A DNA stretch of 64,000 bases from Bradyrhizobium sp. CCBAU 51765 (GTDB lineage Bacteria > Pseudomonadota > Alphaproteobacteria > Rhizobiales > Xanthobacteraceae), in the NCBI RefSeq assembly GCF_015291725.1, contig NZ_CP030038.1, forward strand, positions 6,871,001 through 6,935,000. Direction: 5' to 3'. The translations under genes and the position numbers were made by a program. The notes under the pieces are model-generated. The model saw only the letters and a program-made list of their open reading frames with translations, ran no database searches and was not told the origin of the DNA. Numbering within the stretch: position 1 is the first letter of the stretch; each line of letters opens with the position of its first letter. Below are positions 49,213-58,346 of the stretch, one piece after another.

Positions 49213-50037
49213 ATGCGCAGTCAACCCGTAGATATGCACTCTGCCTACACTGGGCTTGCTGATGCGTATGACAGCTATCGGCCTAATTATCCGGATGAAC
49301 TAGTGAGCTTCATTGCCGAGCGCGTGAGGCCCCCAGGACCTTGCGCTCTCTCTGTGCTTGATATCGGCAGTGGCACAGGACTTTTTACAAGGCAACTGGC
49401 GAGCCTGTTACCCCCTTCGGCTAGCATTACGGCCGTCGAGCCGAACGACGATATGCGCCAGAAAGCCATCTGCGGATCTGCGGGCATCTTGAATATCAAG
49501 CATATGCCAGGCAGCGCGGAACGGATTCCAGCTGAGAGCGGAACCATTTCTCTGGTGACAGCCGCGAGCGCGGCAACGTGGTTTGATCGACCCAAATTCT
49601 ACACGGAGGCGAACCGGGTCCTGACCCCATCAGGTCTTATCGCGGTGCTCATGATTCGACGGGATCTGGACAGAAGCGCGATGCTTCGAGATTACGAGCG
49701 TTACCACGAGCAGTACATTCGTGGTTTCGTAATCGGCGGCTTTGAGGGCAGCGACGGACGCTACGCACCCGTCAATTTCGTGCATGAACTCAAATCATCG
49801 CCTCTGTTTCGCAAGGTCCGCCATTTTGCGCTGTATTGGGACGACTTTTTAACATGGGAGCAGTTCGAGGGCCTGAGTTTATCCCGTAGCGACACCAAGA
49901 AGATCATTGAGATCAACGGCCTGGAAGATACGATGAGGTGGCACCGCCTGCTCTTTGAGCGATATGCTGCAATGGATGGAACGGTCGAATTTCCCTGGTC
50001 AGCAGAGGTGACAATCGCCCTGCCCGTTGCTCAGTGA
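49213..50037 (+). CDS. Class I SAM-dependent methyltransferase
   Basis: 274 residues from ATG 49213 (GGAGGTGAGCG just upstream). Residues ~48-56 hold motif I (VLDIGSGTGLFTRQL), followed by ITAVEPNDDMRQKA (acidic residue for the SAM ribose), the post-II region ISLVTAASAATWFD and ANRVLTPSGLIAVLM. It belongs to the UbiE/BioC-like small-molecule methyltransferases. The substrate is unknown. It lies alone on the plus strand between the two halves of the catabolic region and could tailor the phosphonate or its alcohol, but this is only suggested by position. Confidence 0.8.
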   Translation: MRSQPVDMHSAYTGLADAYDSYRPNYPDELVSFIAERVRPPGPCALSVLDIGSGTGLFTRQLASLLPPSASITAVEPNDDMRQKAICGSAGILNIKHMPGSAERIPAESGTISLVTAASAATWFDRPKFYTEANRVLTPSGLIAVLMIRRDLDRSAMLRDYERYHEQYIRGFVIGGFEGSDGRYAPVNFVHELKSSPLFRKVRHFALYWDDFLTWEQFEGLSLSRSDTKKIIEINGLEDTMRWHRLLFERYAAMDGTVEFPWSAEVTIALPVAQ

Positions 50038-50487
50038 CATCTCATGCGCATTGCGCATCCCAACAGCCGCAGAAATCGGAAAATTGCAGCGGACCGCTTG
50101 AATCTGCGCATTGCCGTGCCGCCTGCTCCCGCTTTGTCGCTCAAACACCCCCGATCTCTGCCATCATAGAAGCCACGGTTTCCACCATGCGAACGGAGCC
50201 CTGCTTTCGATCTTCGTATGACGCGCTCGGCAATAGTCCGTCATTCCGAATGCTAGCAAGCGCCTTAGGTCCATCATTGCCGCAAACGGATGTAGATTGA
50301 CAAACACTGGTTATAGAGGTCAGCGTTAACCCACATGAGAGTACGCCGAAAGCAAAACCGCGCTGGCTGCTCGATGGCTCGCATCGACAGCAGCAACTGC
50401 GAATCGATATTGAGAGATTGCTCCCCCCGCTTCCGCTCGAACATTGTCGCGAAGGTCGAACGCGGGGGCCATGGCTCAAACTGATGT
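50038..50487. other. Stretch without a supported gene
   Basis: Convergent 3' region between the methyltransferase and the alpha/beta hydrolase. No terminator hairpin with a T-run was recognised. Confidence 0.4.
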
Positions 50488-51579
50488 TTACGAGCAGCTT
50501 TTCAGTTCCGCCTCGACAGCGAGCGTTTCGGCATGGAGTGCAAGAATTGCCTGCGCAGCAGCTCGGGCTCCCTTCGCGCCTACGAAGAAGAAATGCCCGC
50601 CAACAGCCTCTCGCGACAAGCGCTTCGGCAGCGACTCGACGAGCGACCGGACCTTATTTAGAGCACTGGGAGCGAATGAGGCGGCGCGAGCCGCGATCAC
50701 GTGGGCATTGAAGAATGACCAGTTGGCCTGATCCGTCAACAGGTGGTGCCTATCACTCGATGCAGTCGGAATGATGGCTGCGCACAGCGGAGCACCTTGG
50801 AATTCCATAGCCATCACATCCTTCGCCGCATCCCACAGCGAATGTTGCATCCGCCCATTGCGCCAGCGGAGACCTTCACCATGCAGATTCAACGGCGAGC
50901 CACCAACGAACTCTCTAAAGTATACCTCAGAAGGAATAATTGATCTCCCCTCCAGCTGATCCTGTTCCGATAGAGCAGCCAGCCAGGATCGGTTGAGCGG
51001 CATGAACGCCCCCTCGGATAGAGCAAGGAAGGATCGAAAGCCATGCGCCGAAAGGGGTGTTTCCTTGAGATTCACCGGCGAGAGGCCTGGAAGCGGAGGC
51101 GTTGCCGCAAGGCTTACGAACGCCTCTATGGCAATGTTTCTGCTGGAAGCCGTCGCTGCCAGACGTGAAATAAATCTACCGGCCATACTCCAGCCAACGA
51201 CCAGGACACGCGGCTTTAGCTTCCATGCATGCAGCTTGGCCGCCACCAGATCGATCAAGACTTCTGACCAGGTTGTGACATCCAGTCCACAAACAGGAGA
51301 GTTGAACACCGGGTGTTCGATCGGAGGTGATGGCACAACCAAATTGTATCCCATCGAAGTTAGCCAATAGGCGAGAAAGTCTCTGGGATCGCCGTCAGGA
51401 TAGCCATAAGAAATCCGCCCTAGATGACCACCGCCGGTCAAGAAAAGCACCAAGGCGCACTCTTTTCTCCCCGGGCGGCTCCATTCGATATATGGGATGG
51501 CGCAAGCTATCCCATATCTTTCGTCCGGATAAAGGCCTGCATAGACCATCGGTACTGTTCGCTTGCTAGCCTCAAACAC
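50488..51579 (-). CDS. Alpha/beta-hydrolase-fold protein
   Basis: 363 residues. VLFLTGGGHLG near residue 45 is the oxyanion region, and VLVVGWSMAGRFI near residue 125 is the nucleophile elbow, with Ser in a GxSxA variant of GxSxG. VGGHFFFVG near the C-terminus could supply the catalytic His. There is no signal peptide, so it is cytoplasmic. It starts immediately after the stop of the solute-binding protein gene, so it is the last gene of the importer operon. It may cleave an ester or amide in the imported compound; the substrate is unknown. Confidence 0.7.
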   Translation of the reverse strand: MFEASKRTVPMVYAGLYPDERYGIACAIPYIEWSRPGRKECALVLFLTGGGHLGRISYGYPDGDPRDFLAYWLTSMGYNLVVPSPPIEHPVFNSPVCGLDVTTWSEVLIDLVAAKLHAWKLKPRVLVVGWSMAGRFISRLAATASSRNIAIEAFVSLAATPPLPGLSPVNLKETPLSAHGFRSFLALSEGAFMPLNRSWLAALSEQDQLEGRSIIPSEVYFREFVGGSPLNLHGEGLRWRNGRMQHSLWDAAKDVMAMEFQGAPLCAAIIPTASSDRHHLLTDQANWSFFNAHVIAARAASFAPSALNKVRSLVESLPKRLSREAVGGHFFFVGAKGARAAAQAILALHAETLAVEAELKSCS

Positions 51580-52857
51580 TCATTTGACGCCGAGAAGCTT
51601 TCGCGCCTGCGACGCCATCGCTTGAAGTCCCACTTCAGGCGGCTTCTGGAGTGTGATGACAGAGCGCATAGCGTCCACGATGACCTTGGTGACTTTTGCC
51701 GCGTTCTCTCCTGGAAAAGCGTACCACGCGCGAAGAATGGGTAGCTGATCGAGGCTCGCCTTATAGTTGGCATTCTTTGCAAAGTGCCCGGAGAGCTCTG
51801 TTGAATCGTGAGTAGCGAAGTCGTTCGCCGGCAGCCATCCGGATTTGAGTGCTACAATTTTCTGTCCGGCTGGACCACTTGCAAACTTCATGAATTCCCA
51901 GGCGAGCTTCTGTTGCTCCGGTTTGGTCGCAAACATCATTGCGATCGATCCGGCCGCGGGAAGCGTCCCGTTCGCTGCCATCAGCGGAAACCTGCCGACC
52001 GCAAGCCTGAATTTATCCTTGCTATCCTCTTCGAAGCGCAGCTGATTTGAATTTGAGTCGAAGATTATCCCGATCTTCCCTGCGGCAAACAGAGACCGAG
52101 CCTGGTCTTTCGACATATCAACTGAAGCTTGTCCCGATTCTCCGATCCGTTTGATGATTTCCAACGCCTTCAGGCCTTCCGGGCCATCAAAAGCTATCTT
52201 GCTTTCATCAGAATTCATCATCGTCGCATTTTGACTAAAGAGCAGAGCGTCCCAAAAAAAATCCTCACTATTGTATTGAAAAATTAGTCCGACATTCCCT
52301 TCGCCCAGCTTGGTGATACTCGAACCAAGTCTGATGATCTCGTCCCATGTCGTCGGGAGGTGAGAAGGATCGCCGCCAACTCTGGCGAGCAGGTCTAGAT
52401 TGTAGAAGACGACAGGCTCGGCGACGCCGAAGCCTAGGGCATAACTATCGCCCTTAGATGCTCCAATTTTTTCAACGGTTGGAGAAAGCGCTTTTCGGCT
52501 GTCACTCGTGTCCGTATTCAGGAATTGGCCGAGCGGAATGGCAAGGTTTCGATCCGTGTAGATTCGCAGACGATTGGCGCCCTGGAACGACACGTCCGGC
52601 AACGAACCTGTGAGCGACGCGCGCAGAGTTGCCTGGACGAGATCGTCGTAACCTCTGGTCGAATTATCCAGCTCAACTTTGACGCCGGGATGTTCGTTCT
52701 CGAAAGTTCTCGCGAGTTCGACCCACATCGCGTTAAGGTCTGAGGATGCTGCGGTTACTCTTAACGTCCTGCCGTCCTCTGCGTTCGCCGGACTCATGAT
52801 GGCTCCAACAAGGGCAGTAGCGACGGAGACGACAATGATTTTCAAAGAGGGCCACAT
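51580..52857 (-). CDS. ABC importer solute-binding protein (UgpB/MalE-like)
   Basis: 425 residues with a Sec signal peptide (cleavage near ANA, residue ~27). Family 1 extracellular solute-binding features are present: FENEHPGVKVELDNS, an aromatic-rich ligand cleft and LAWEFMKFASGPAGQKIV. Closest in layout to sn-glycerol-3-phosphate (UgpB) and sugar binding proteins. In Gram-negatives it scavenges the ligand in the periplasm for the two permeases encoded upstream. A glycerophosphodiester- or phosphonate-ester-like ligand would fit the neighbouring phosphodiesterase and phosphonopyruvate hydrolase; this is inference. Confidence 0.85.
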   Translation of the reverse strand: MWPSLKIIVVSVATALVGAIMSPANAEDGRTLRVTAASSDLNAMWVELARTFENEHPGVKVELDNSTRGYDDLVQATLRASLTGSLPDVSFQGANRLRIYTDRNLAIPLGQFLNTDTSDSRKALSPTVEKIGASKGDSYALGFGVAEPVVFYNLDLLARVGGDPSHLPTTWDEIIRLGSSITKLGEGNVGLIFQYNSEDFFWDALLFSQNATMMNSDESKIAFDGPEGLKALEIIKRIGESGQASVDMSKDQARSLFAAGKIGIIFDSNSNQLRFEEDSKDKFRLAVGRFPLMAANGTLPAAGSIAMMFATKPEQQKLAWEFMKFASGPAGQKIVALKSGWLPANDFATHDSTELSGHFAKNANYKASLDQLPILRAWYAFPGENAAKVTKVIVDAMRSVITLQKPPEVGLQAMASQARKLLGVK

Positions 52858-52965
52858 CTGGCTTTCTCCATTTTTAAAATATTCTGTATTTCTTGCCGCA
52901 GCGGATCCTATGGTCGCCCGCTAGGCTATGAGGTGTTGTCGGCGACTTCAGCCAGGTTTTTACTG

Positions 52966-53817
52966 CTACTTGATCGCCCCTTCCGCCAAGCCTTCGATGA
53001 ACCAACGTTGTGCGGCCAGGAACGCGACGATAAGAGGCAGAACGACAAGCGTTGCTGCGGCCATGAGCGGGCCGTAGTCGGTGCCCGCCTCCTCGCTCTT
53101 GAAGACCATGATTCCGAGCGTCGGCGGCATCAGCGATTGATCGTGCACCGCGATCAGCGGCCAGAACAGATCGTTCCAATGCGAGACGATCGAGAAAATT
53201 GCGAAGGCGATCACGGCGGGCAACGCCGTTGGCACCATGATTTTCCACACGATTGCAGTTTCGGAGAGACCATCGAGCCGCGCCGCGTGAACGACGTCGT
53301 CTGGCATGCTCTTAAAGAACTGCCGGAATAGGAAGATGCCGAATGGCGAGACCACATAGGGAAAAACAAGCGCCGCATAGGTGTTGAGGATGCCGATCTG
53401 ATAACCGAGAATGAAGAGCGGCAGCGAAAGTACTTGATGCGGCAGCAGGAGTCCGATCAGCACCAAGCCGAAGAGAGTATCACGGCCGGCAAAGCGGAGT
53501 TTGGCGAGTGCGTAGGCGCACGGGGCACAGACAAGCATTTGCAGCGCCAGGATCAATGCGCAGATCATGACGCCGTTGCCGAGATAGCGTGGCAACGGCG
53601 CCTGGGTCACTGCCTTTGTATAGTTCTCGACGCCGTAGAACTGGACGGGCCAGAACGAAAAGCTGGTCCGGAAAATCTCTCCGGGTGGCTTGATTGACAG
53701 CGACACCATCCAGACGAAAGGCACGAGGATGAGCGCGCCGGTGGCGAGCAGAACAGTATGCCGGAAGACCGCCGCCGGAGACAACAACTGGCAAGCGCGA
53801 AGCGCTCTGGTGCTCAT
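52966..53817 (-). CDS. ABC importer permease (UgpE/MalG-like)
   Basis: 283 residues, six predicted membrane segments. The EAA-type cytoplasmic loop that docks the ATPase is seen as VVHAARLDGLSETAIVWKIM followed by VPTALPA. MalG-type inner-membrane permeases pair with a MalF/UgpA partner. The start overlaps the stop of the upstream permease by 4 bp, indicating coupling. A 108-bp gap precedes the solute-binding protein gene. Confidence 0.88.
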   Translation of the reverse strand: MSTRALRACQLLSPAAVFRHTVLLATGALILVPFVWMVSLSIKPPGEIFRTSFSFWPVQFYGVENYTKAVTQAPLPRYLGNGVMICALILALQMLVCAPCAYALAKLRFAGRDTLFGLVLIGLLLPHQVLSLPLFILGYQIGILNTYAALVFPYVVSPFGIFLFRQFFKSMPDDVVHAARLDGLSETAIVWKIMVPTALPAVIAFAIFSIVSHWNDLFWPLIAVHDQSLMPPTLGIMVFKSEEAGTDYGPLMAAATLVVLPLIVAFLAAQRWFIEGLAEGAIK

Positions 53818-54788
53818 TGGTAGTGCACTTTCCGATCCATGAGGTGGGCCTGAACGAGGGTGAGGGTCACGACGATGGCCAGAAAGACGACGGCGATCGC
53901 GGCGCCATATCCGGCGCGCAGATACTCGAAACTCTCTCGATAGAGCGTGTAGAGCAGCATTTCGGAGGCGTGGCCGGGGCCACCTTGGGTAAGCACTTTT
54001 ACTGTGTCAAACGAAGCGAACACTCTCAGCGCGACAACGATGACAACGAACATCGAGACCGGGCCGAGCATCGGCAGCGTGACGGTACGCAGGCGGTCCA
54101 GCCACAGGTCGGCACCGTCGACATCGGCCGCGTCGTAGATGTCCTTAGGGATGCTCTTGAGGCCCGCGAGGAACAGCACCATCGCGAAGCCTAGATTCTG
54201 CCATATGCCTATTGCGGCGAGCGCCAGCAGAACGGTGTGCTCGTCGCGCAGCCAGTTGGCGGCCGGCATGCCGATCGCGGACAATGTCTGATTGACAAGG
54301 CCGATGGTCGGATGCAGCAGCGCCTCCCAGGCAATCGCCATGGCAGACATCGTCGCCATAAAGGGTAGAAAGTGAATCGCGCGGTAGAAGGAGCGGCAGG
54401 ACTTGCCGCCTTCGATCAGGAGAGCGATCAAAAGTCCGAGGCTGACAGTGCCAGGAACGACGATCAGCAAGTAGATGGCTGTATTGCGAAGTGAGGACCT
54501 AAAGTCCTCGTCTGCAATGACCTCGCGGAAGTTGGCGAGGCCGACGAAGGAGAGCGTCGCCGCGCCGAACTGCCAGTTGGTGAATGCGATAACGAAAACG
54601 CCGATCACGGGCAGGCAGTAGAGCATGAGCAGAAAGAAGACTGACGGCCCGGCCAAGATCCAAGCCGCCAGGGCTTCGCGAAGACCTCGTCCGAGCGCCT
54701 TGGACGCGGCGGGACATCGAAAGGTCGACGCACCATCCCTCGAGGAAAGTTCGTGGCAGGCATCAGTACTCGCACGAGGCTCCCTCAT
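53814..54788 (-). CDS. ABC importer permease (UgpA/MalF-like)
   Basis: 324 residues with a long N-terminal cytoplasmic segment (about 40 residues) and six membrane segments. The EAA loop is IPKDIYDAADVDGADLWLDR. It forms the heterodimeric channel with the following permease. It overlaps the ATPase stop by 4 bp upstream and the second permease start by 4 bp downstream, so the three genes form one translational unit. Confidence 0.88.
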   Translation of the reverse strand: MREPRASTDACHELSSRDGASTFRCPAASKALGRGLREALAAWILAGPSVFFLLMLYCLPVIGVFVIAFTNWQFGAATLSFVGLANFREVIADEDFRSSLRNTAIYLLIVVPGTVSLGLLIALLIEGGKSCRSFYRAIHFLPFMATMSAMAIAWEALLHPTIGLVNQTLSAIGMPAANWLRDEHTVLLALAAIGIWQNLGFAMVLFLAGLKSIPKDIYDAADVDGADLWLDRLRTVTLPMLGPVSMFVVIVVALRVFASFDTVKVLTQGGPGHASEMLLYTLYRESFEYLRAGYGAAIAVVFLAIVVTLTLVQAHLMDRKVHYQ

Positions 54789-55963
54789 CGAGCGGCCTCG
54801 CGAAGCGGCATGACCGATGCCCGGCTAAGTTCGACTTGCCCACGCAAACGCCGTCCATCGGGGGTAAAGAGAAGCACTCGCTCCGGCCTGATACCGACGT
54901 GCAAGGTCTGGCCGGGGGTGATACGAGGCCCGTACTCGGCCGGAAGTCTTGCGACCAGCGGCTGGTCGGGGCCCGCCAGATCCAGATGGACGAACAGATC
55001 CGAGCCCATATGCTCGATCATGCGAACCGAACCAGTCAGCGTGCTTTGCCCGCCCTGGTCGGCGAGATGAAGAGCCTCCGGGCGGATTCCGAGGCTCAGA
55101 TGCATACCGGGGAGTGCAGCGGCATCGATCTTGAGTGTCGATCCGGCCACGTCGATGAGCCCGCGTTCGCGCATCACGCCGTCCAGTATGTTAATCTTTG
55201 GCGAGCCGATAAATTCTGCGACGCGCCGATCGCTAGGATCGCCATAGATGTCCTGCGGCGGAGCGACCTGCAGCAACTCGCCATCGAGCATCACCGCGAC
55301 GCGGTCCGACAGCGTCATGGCCTCGGCCTGATCATGGGTGACGTAGACGAAGGTTCCCCCAAGACGCTGGTGCAGTTCCTTGATCTCCGCGCGCATCTGC
55401 ACGCGCAGCTTGCTGTCCAGGTTGGACAGCGGCTCGTCCATCAGAAAGACAGCCGGATGGCGCACCATTGCCCGGCCGACTGCCACGCGCTGGCGTTGGC
55501 CGCCGGAGAGCTGTCCCGGTTTGCGGGGCAATAGATGGCCGATATCTAAGGACTTGGCGGTGCGGGTGACTTCCATATCGATTTCGGCAGCAATCCGCGC
55601 CCTTCCTGGAAGCAGACGGCCGACAAGGGGAAGCCTTTGGATTGCCGTGAGCCGCCGCATCCGGAGCGGCAGCGCAATGTTGGCGGCGACCGTCATATGC
55701 GGATAGAGGGCGTAAGACTGGAACACCATTGCCACGTCCCGCCGCTTCGGCCTGAGGCCATCGACCACCCGTCCGCCAATTGAAATCGAGCCGGCATCCT
55801 GCATCTCGAGCCCTGCCAGCACACGTAAGAGCGTTGACTTGCCACACCCGGAGGGGCCGAGCAGCGTCAGGAACTCACCATCCGCTATCGAGAGTGAGAC
55901 ATCACGCAAGACAGGCGTCGGGCCATAGTTCTTCACGATCCCGTCAATCGATACCGATGCCAT
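54785..55963 (-). CDS. ABC importer ATPase (UgpC/MalK-like)
   Basis: 392 residues from ATG 55963 (GGGAG eight bases upstream); the frame stays open to 56218, but the longer start has no support. Walker A is GPSGCGKST, the signature LSGGQRQRVAVGRAM, Walker B VFLMDEPLSNLD and the H-loop VTHDQ. The C-terminal ~120 residues are the MalK-type regulatory OB domain (GIRPEALHL, VGIRPERV). An insertion of about 20 residues sits between the Q-loop and the signature. It powers the importer encoded by the next three genes. A remnant of an unidentified gene lies just upstream. Confidence 0.9.
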   Translation of the reverse strand: MASVSIDGIVKNYGPTPVLRDVSLSIADGEFLTLLGPSGCGKSTLLRVLAGLEMQDAGSISIGGRVVDGLRPKRRDVAMVFQSYALYPHMTVAANIALPLRMRRLTAIQRLPLVGRLLPGRARIAAEIDMEVTRTAKSLDIGHLLPRKPGQLSGGQRQRVAVGRAMVRHPAVFLMDEPLSNLDSKLRVQMRAEIKELHQRLGGTFVYVTHDQAEAMTLSDRVAVMLDGELLQVAPPQDIYGDPSDRRVAEFIGSPKINILDGVMRERGLIDVAGSTLKIDAAALPGMHLSLGIRPEALHLADQGGQSTLTGSVRMIEHMGSDLFVHLDLAGPDQPLVARLPAEYGPRITPGQTLHVGIRPERVLLFTPDGRRLRGQVELSRASVMPLREAAR

Positions 55964-55999
55964 CGCCGTTACTCCCACATCGTGAACGCGTTGCTGAGC

Positions 56000-56861
56000 A
56001 CGGCACTGAGATCGTTTAATCCCGTTTGGGCGTGTCCGCTGTTGTGCCGCGACGTTAAAAGATCGAACTGCTACAGCCGGATGACGATGATCGAATAATT
56101 CGATGTGATCTTGTCCGAATACGATGACGTCCGATGCTCGGTAAGAGAATGTGTCGAAGAAGCAACGCGTGAAGCGCTGCAGGCCTTGCTGCGACCGCAA
56201 TTGAGCAAGGCATGACATGCTCGTCAGGCCATAGCTCGCGATACTCGAAATTTATCTCGGCCAAATGCGGTTGAGACCCGGCAACAACAACGAATTGACC
56301 GCATATTGCGCGCGCGTCCGCGCGAGCAAACGCATGCAGCGCGCTGCCCCTGCGGAGCCTCAAGGCCCACGTCTAGGCGCACTTCGGACCTTCAGGTATT
56401 ATGCGACAGGGCAAGATCCATTGATGTCCATACCCTCGATGCCGGCTCAGCGTCGGCATACCCCACCGATCGCCAACTTATCTTTTGGCACGCGCTTTTG
56501 GTCCTTCAAATATCGATTGTGATCAACCGGCCTGAGTCGACGCCACAACACTGCTGGCCTGGACTGACGGCGACGGCCGATCCGGCTGTCGACGGCGCAT
56601 TGCAAACCAGACGTGCTCCCACCGGCCACACAGCACGAAGCTGACGAGACCCACAAGACATCGCGCGTTGCGACAATGAGACGGATACGCTGTACTTGAT
56701 TAAGGCCCGAGGATCGCGTCTTGGCACCTCAAAGGCCGCCACCGTCGCGGTCCTGTTCCTGCTGATAGCATCGATCTTTTCTCAACGCATGAGCGGCATG
56801 ATCTGACAGATGCACATGACCGCGATGGACGCTTGGCGTTAAACCTTTGCGGCCTCTCACT
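56000..56861. other. Intergenic region with a fragment related to 59809-59915
   Basis: 56070-56175 resembles 59809-59915 (shared CTACAG..GGATGAC and CGAATAATTCGATGT, then a scattered match to GAAGCAACG). On the minus strand both encode related residues (HIELFDHRHPAVA versus YIELFADCHPTVA). They are probably remnants of the same unidentified gene. Otherwise nothing was recognised. Confidence 0.4.
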
Positions 56862-58346
56862 TCAATAGGAATTCCAACCGCCGGCAATGTAACAGGCGTG
56901 GCCGACATGCTCGCGCCGGAGCAACTGCCTATAGCCTCCGACGCGCGTCTCGAAGCTCTCCTCGCGGACAGGACTCTCGAAGGCTTCGGACGGCCGGAAC
57001 AATTCATGGAGCACCCGTCCGCTCATCGTCGGGGGTGCTTCAATGCCAAGCAGATTTAGAATTGTCGGTGCGATGTCGCAAATACCTGACGCAACGAAAG
57101 ATGCGCATCCGGCATTCGGAAACACTGATCCTGCGACGAGGCCGACCGCTGCGAGTTCCTTCGGATGGAGCCCGCCGTGAAGGCCGAGACCCGCTCGGCG
57201 GTCATTGTCATAGAAGGTGCCGCCTACGAGGCCGAACGGGTCGACGGTATCGTCGGCACGGAAGGAAAACGCGACGTCCGGGGCGCGGGAATGATCCGCA
57301 AAAATCAGGCGATTTGAGAGGCTCCCGGCAGCGATGCCGTTGACCTCATCCTTTGCACGCGTGAACAGCGGACCGCACCATGGCTCGGATGTCATAGCCG
57401 CAACCAGCCGCGCGACGTTTGCCTCCTCTGGATTGGCAAGATAGAGAGCACCAACCTGGCCAGGCACCACCACCACGTCAACATCGGCAGACGGCGCCGT
57501 CCCGGGGTTGAACCCTGCCGCGCGCAGACTATTGGCGACTGAGACCCGTGTATGGCCGGTGATATGGCCGTGGTCCGAGATCGCGAAAATCTGAACCCCA
57601 GCCTGCTTTCCCTCGGCCTGCCACCAGTCGAGCACGCGACCGAACTGGCGGTCGCAATGAGTGATGATGAAGCGCGTCGCCTCGGCAGCCGTGCCGTGGA
57701 AATGCGAGGTGACGTCCGGCTCACCATAGGAAAGGATCGTCACATCGGGACGATATTTCGGCCAAACGACGTCGAGAAAGGCGGATGTGATCCAGTCTTG
57801 TCCGCTGCGATCGGGCTCGGTTTTGGGTGGAGCTGGAGGCAAAGGGCCGACACGCCTTTCGATGCCGGTGAGCACATCATCTGGCGCACAGGCTTCGCGA
57901 AAATGACCGGACAGACGGATATGGCCGAAATCCTCGGCCTTGTGGTGGAACAGCCTGGTGGTACCCGCTGTGTTGGTGGCGAGGACAGCAAGGCTCCGCC
58001 CCGTCGTCGCCAAGATCTCGCCGAGCGATGGCGCCGAATAAAGCCGGCCATTGCTCTCGACATCGAGCCGGCGCAGCAGAACCGCATCGGACGTGTCGAT
58101 ATAGCGCGGCGGGGTCACGGCTCGATCGAGGTACTTGTTGCCGACCATGCCATGCCGGTCGGTCGTGGCGCCGGTGACAAGGCTCGGGAAAGCGGATCGG
58201 GTTTCGCTCGGATAGATGGTGCGATGCTTAGCAAGCGTCACCCCAGCCGCCTTCATGCGCCAAAGATGAGGTGTCAATTGCGGGCTAATGAGGTCGGGGC
58301 GCAAACCATCAAAGCTCGCGATAATAAAACGGTGATCGCGAGACAT
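56862..58346 (-). CDS. Alkaline-phosphatase-superfamily phosphodiesterase (NPP-like)
   Basis: 494 residues from ATG 58346, which overlaps the aminotransferase stop (TGATG). The two-metal centre of nucleotide pyrophosphatase/phosphodiesterases is visible: ASFDGLRPD with Asp13, YPSETRSAFPSLVTG with the likely Thr nucleophile, SYGEPDVTSHFHG, FAISDHGHITGH, and a late LHGGLHP His. There is no signal peptide, so it acts in the cytoplasm. Phosphonoacetate hydrolase (PhnA) is in the same superfamily. Cleavage of an imported phospho- or phosphonate diester would release phosphonoalanine and fit the importer downstream and the aminotransferase coupled upstream. The substrate is inference. Confidence 0.8.
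   Translation of the reverse strand: MSRDHRFIIASFDGLRPDLISPQLTPHLWRMKAAGVTLAKHRTIYPSETRSAFPSLVTGATTDRHGMVGNKYLDRAVTPPRYIDTSDAVLLRRLDVESNGRLYSAPSLGEILATTGRSLAVLATNTAGTTRLFHHKAEDFGHIRLSGHFREACAPDDVLTGIERRVGPLPPAPPKTEPDRSGQDWITSAFLDVVWPKYRPDVTILSYGEPDVTSHFHGTAAEATRFIITHCDRQFGRVLDWWQAEGKQAGVQIFAISDHGHITGHTRVSVANSLRAAGFNPGTAPSADVDVVVVPGQVGALYLANPEEANVARLVAAMTSEPWCGPLFTRAKDEVNGIAAGSLSNRLIFADHSRAPDVAFSFRADDTVDPFGLVGGTFYDNDRRAGLGLHGGLHPKELAAVGLVAGSVFPNAGCASFVASGICDIAPTILNLLGIEAPPTMSGRVLHELFRPSEAFESPVREESFETRVGGYRQLLRREHVGHACYIAGGWNSY

Noticed and set aside
55964..56218. N-terminal extension of the importer ATPase
   Set aside because: The ATPase domain starts normally at 55963 with a good ribosome-binding site; the extra residues come from an unrelated remnant.
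56630..56655. CGTCAGCTTCG on the minus strand as a tts box
   Set aside because: Only the first half matches; the TCGAAAGCT half is absent.
56722..56737. TGGCACCTCAAAGGCC as a sigma-54 promoter
   Set aside because: The -12 element is not TTGC and no gene starts downstream on that strand.
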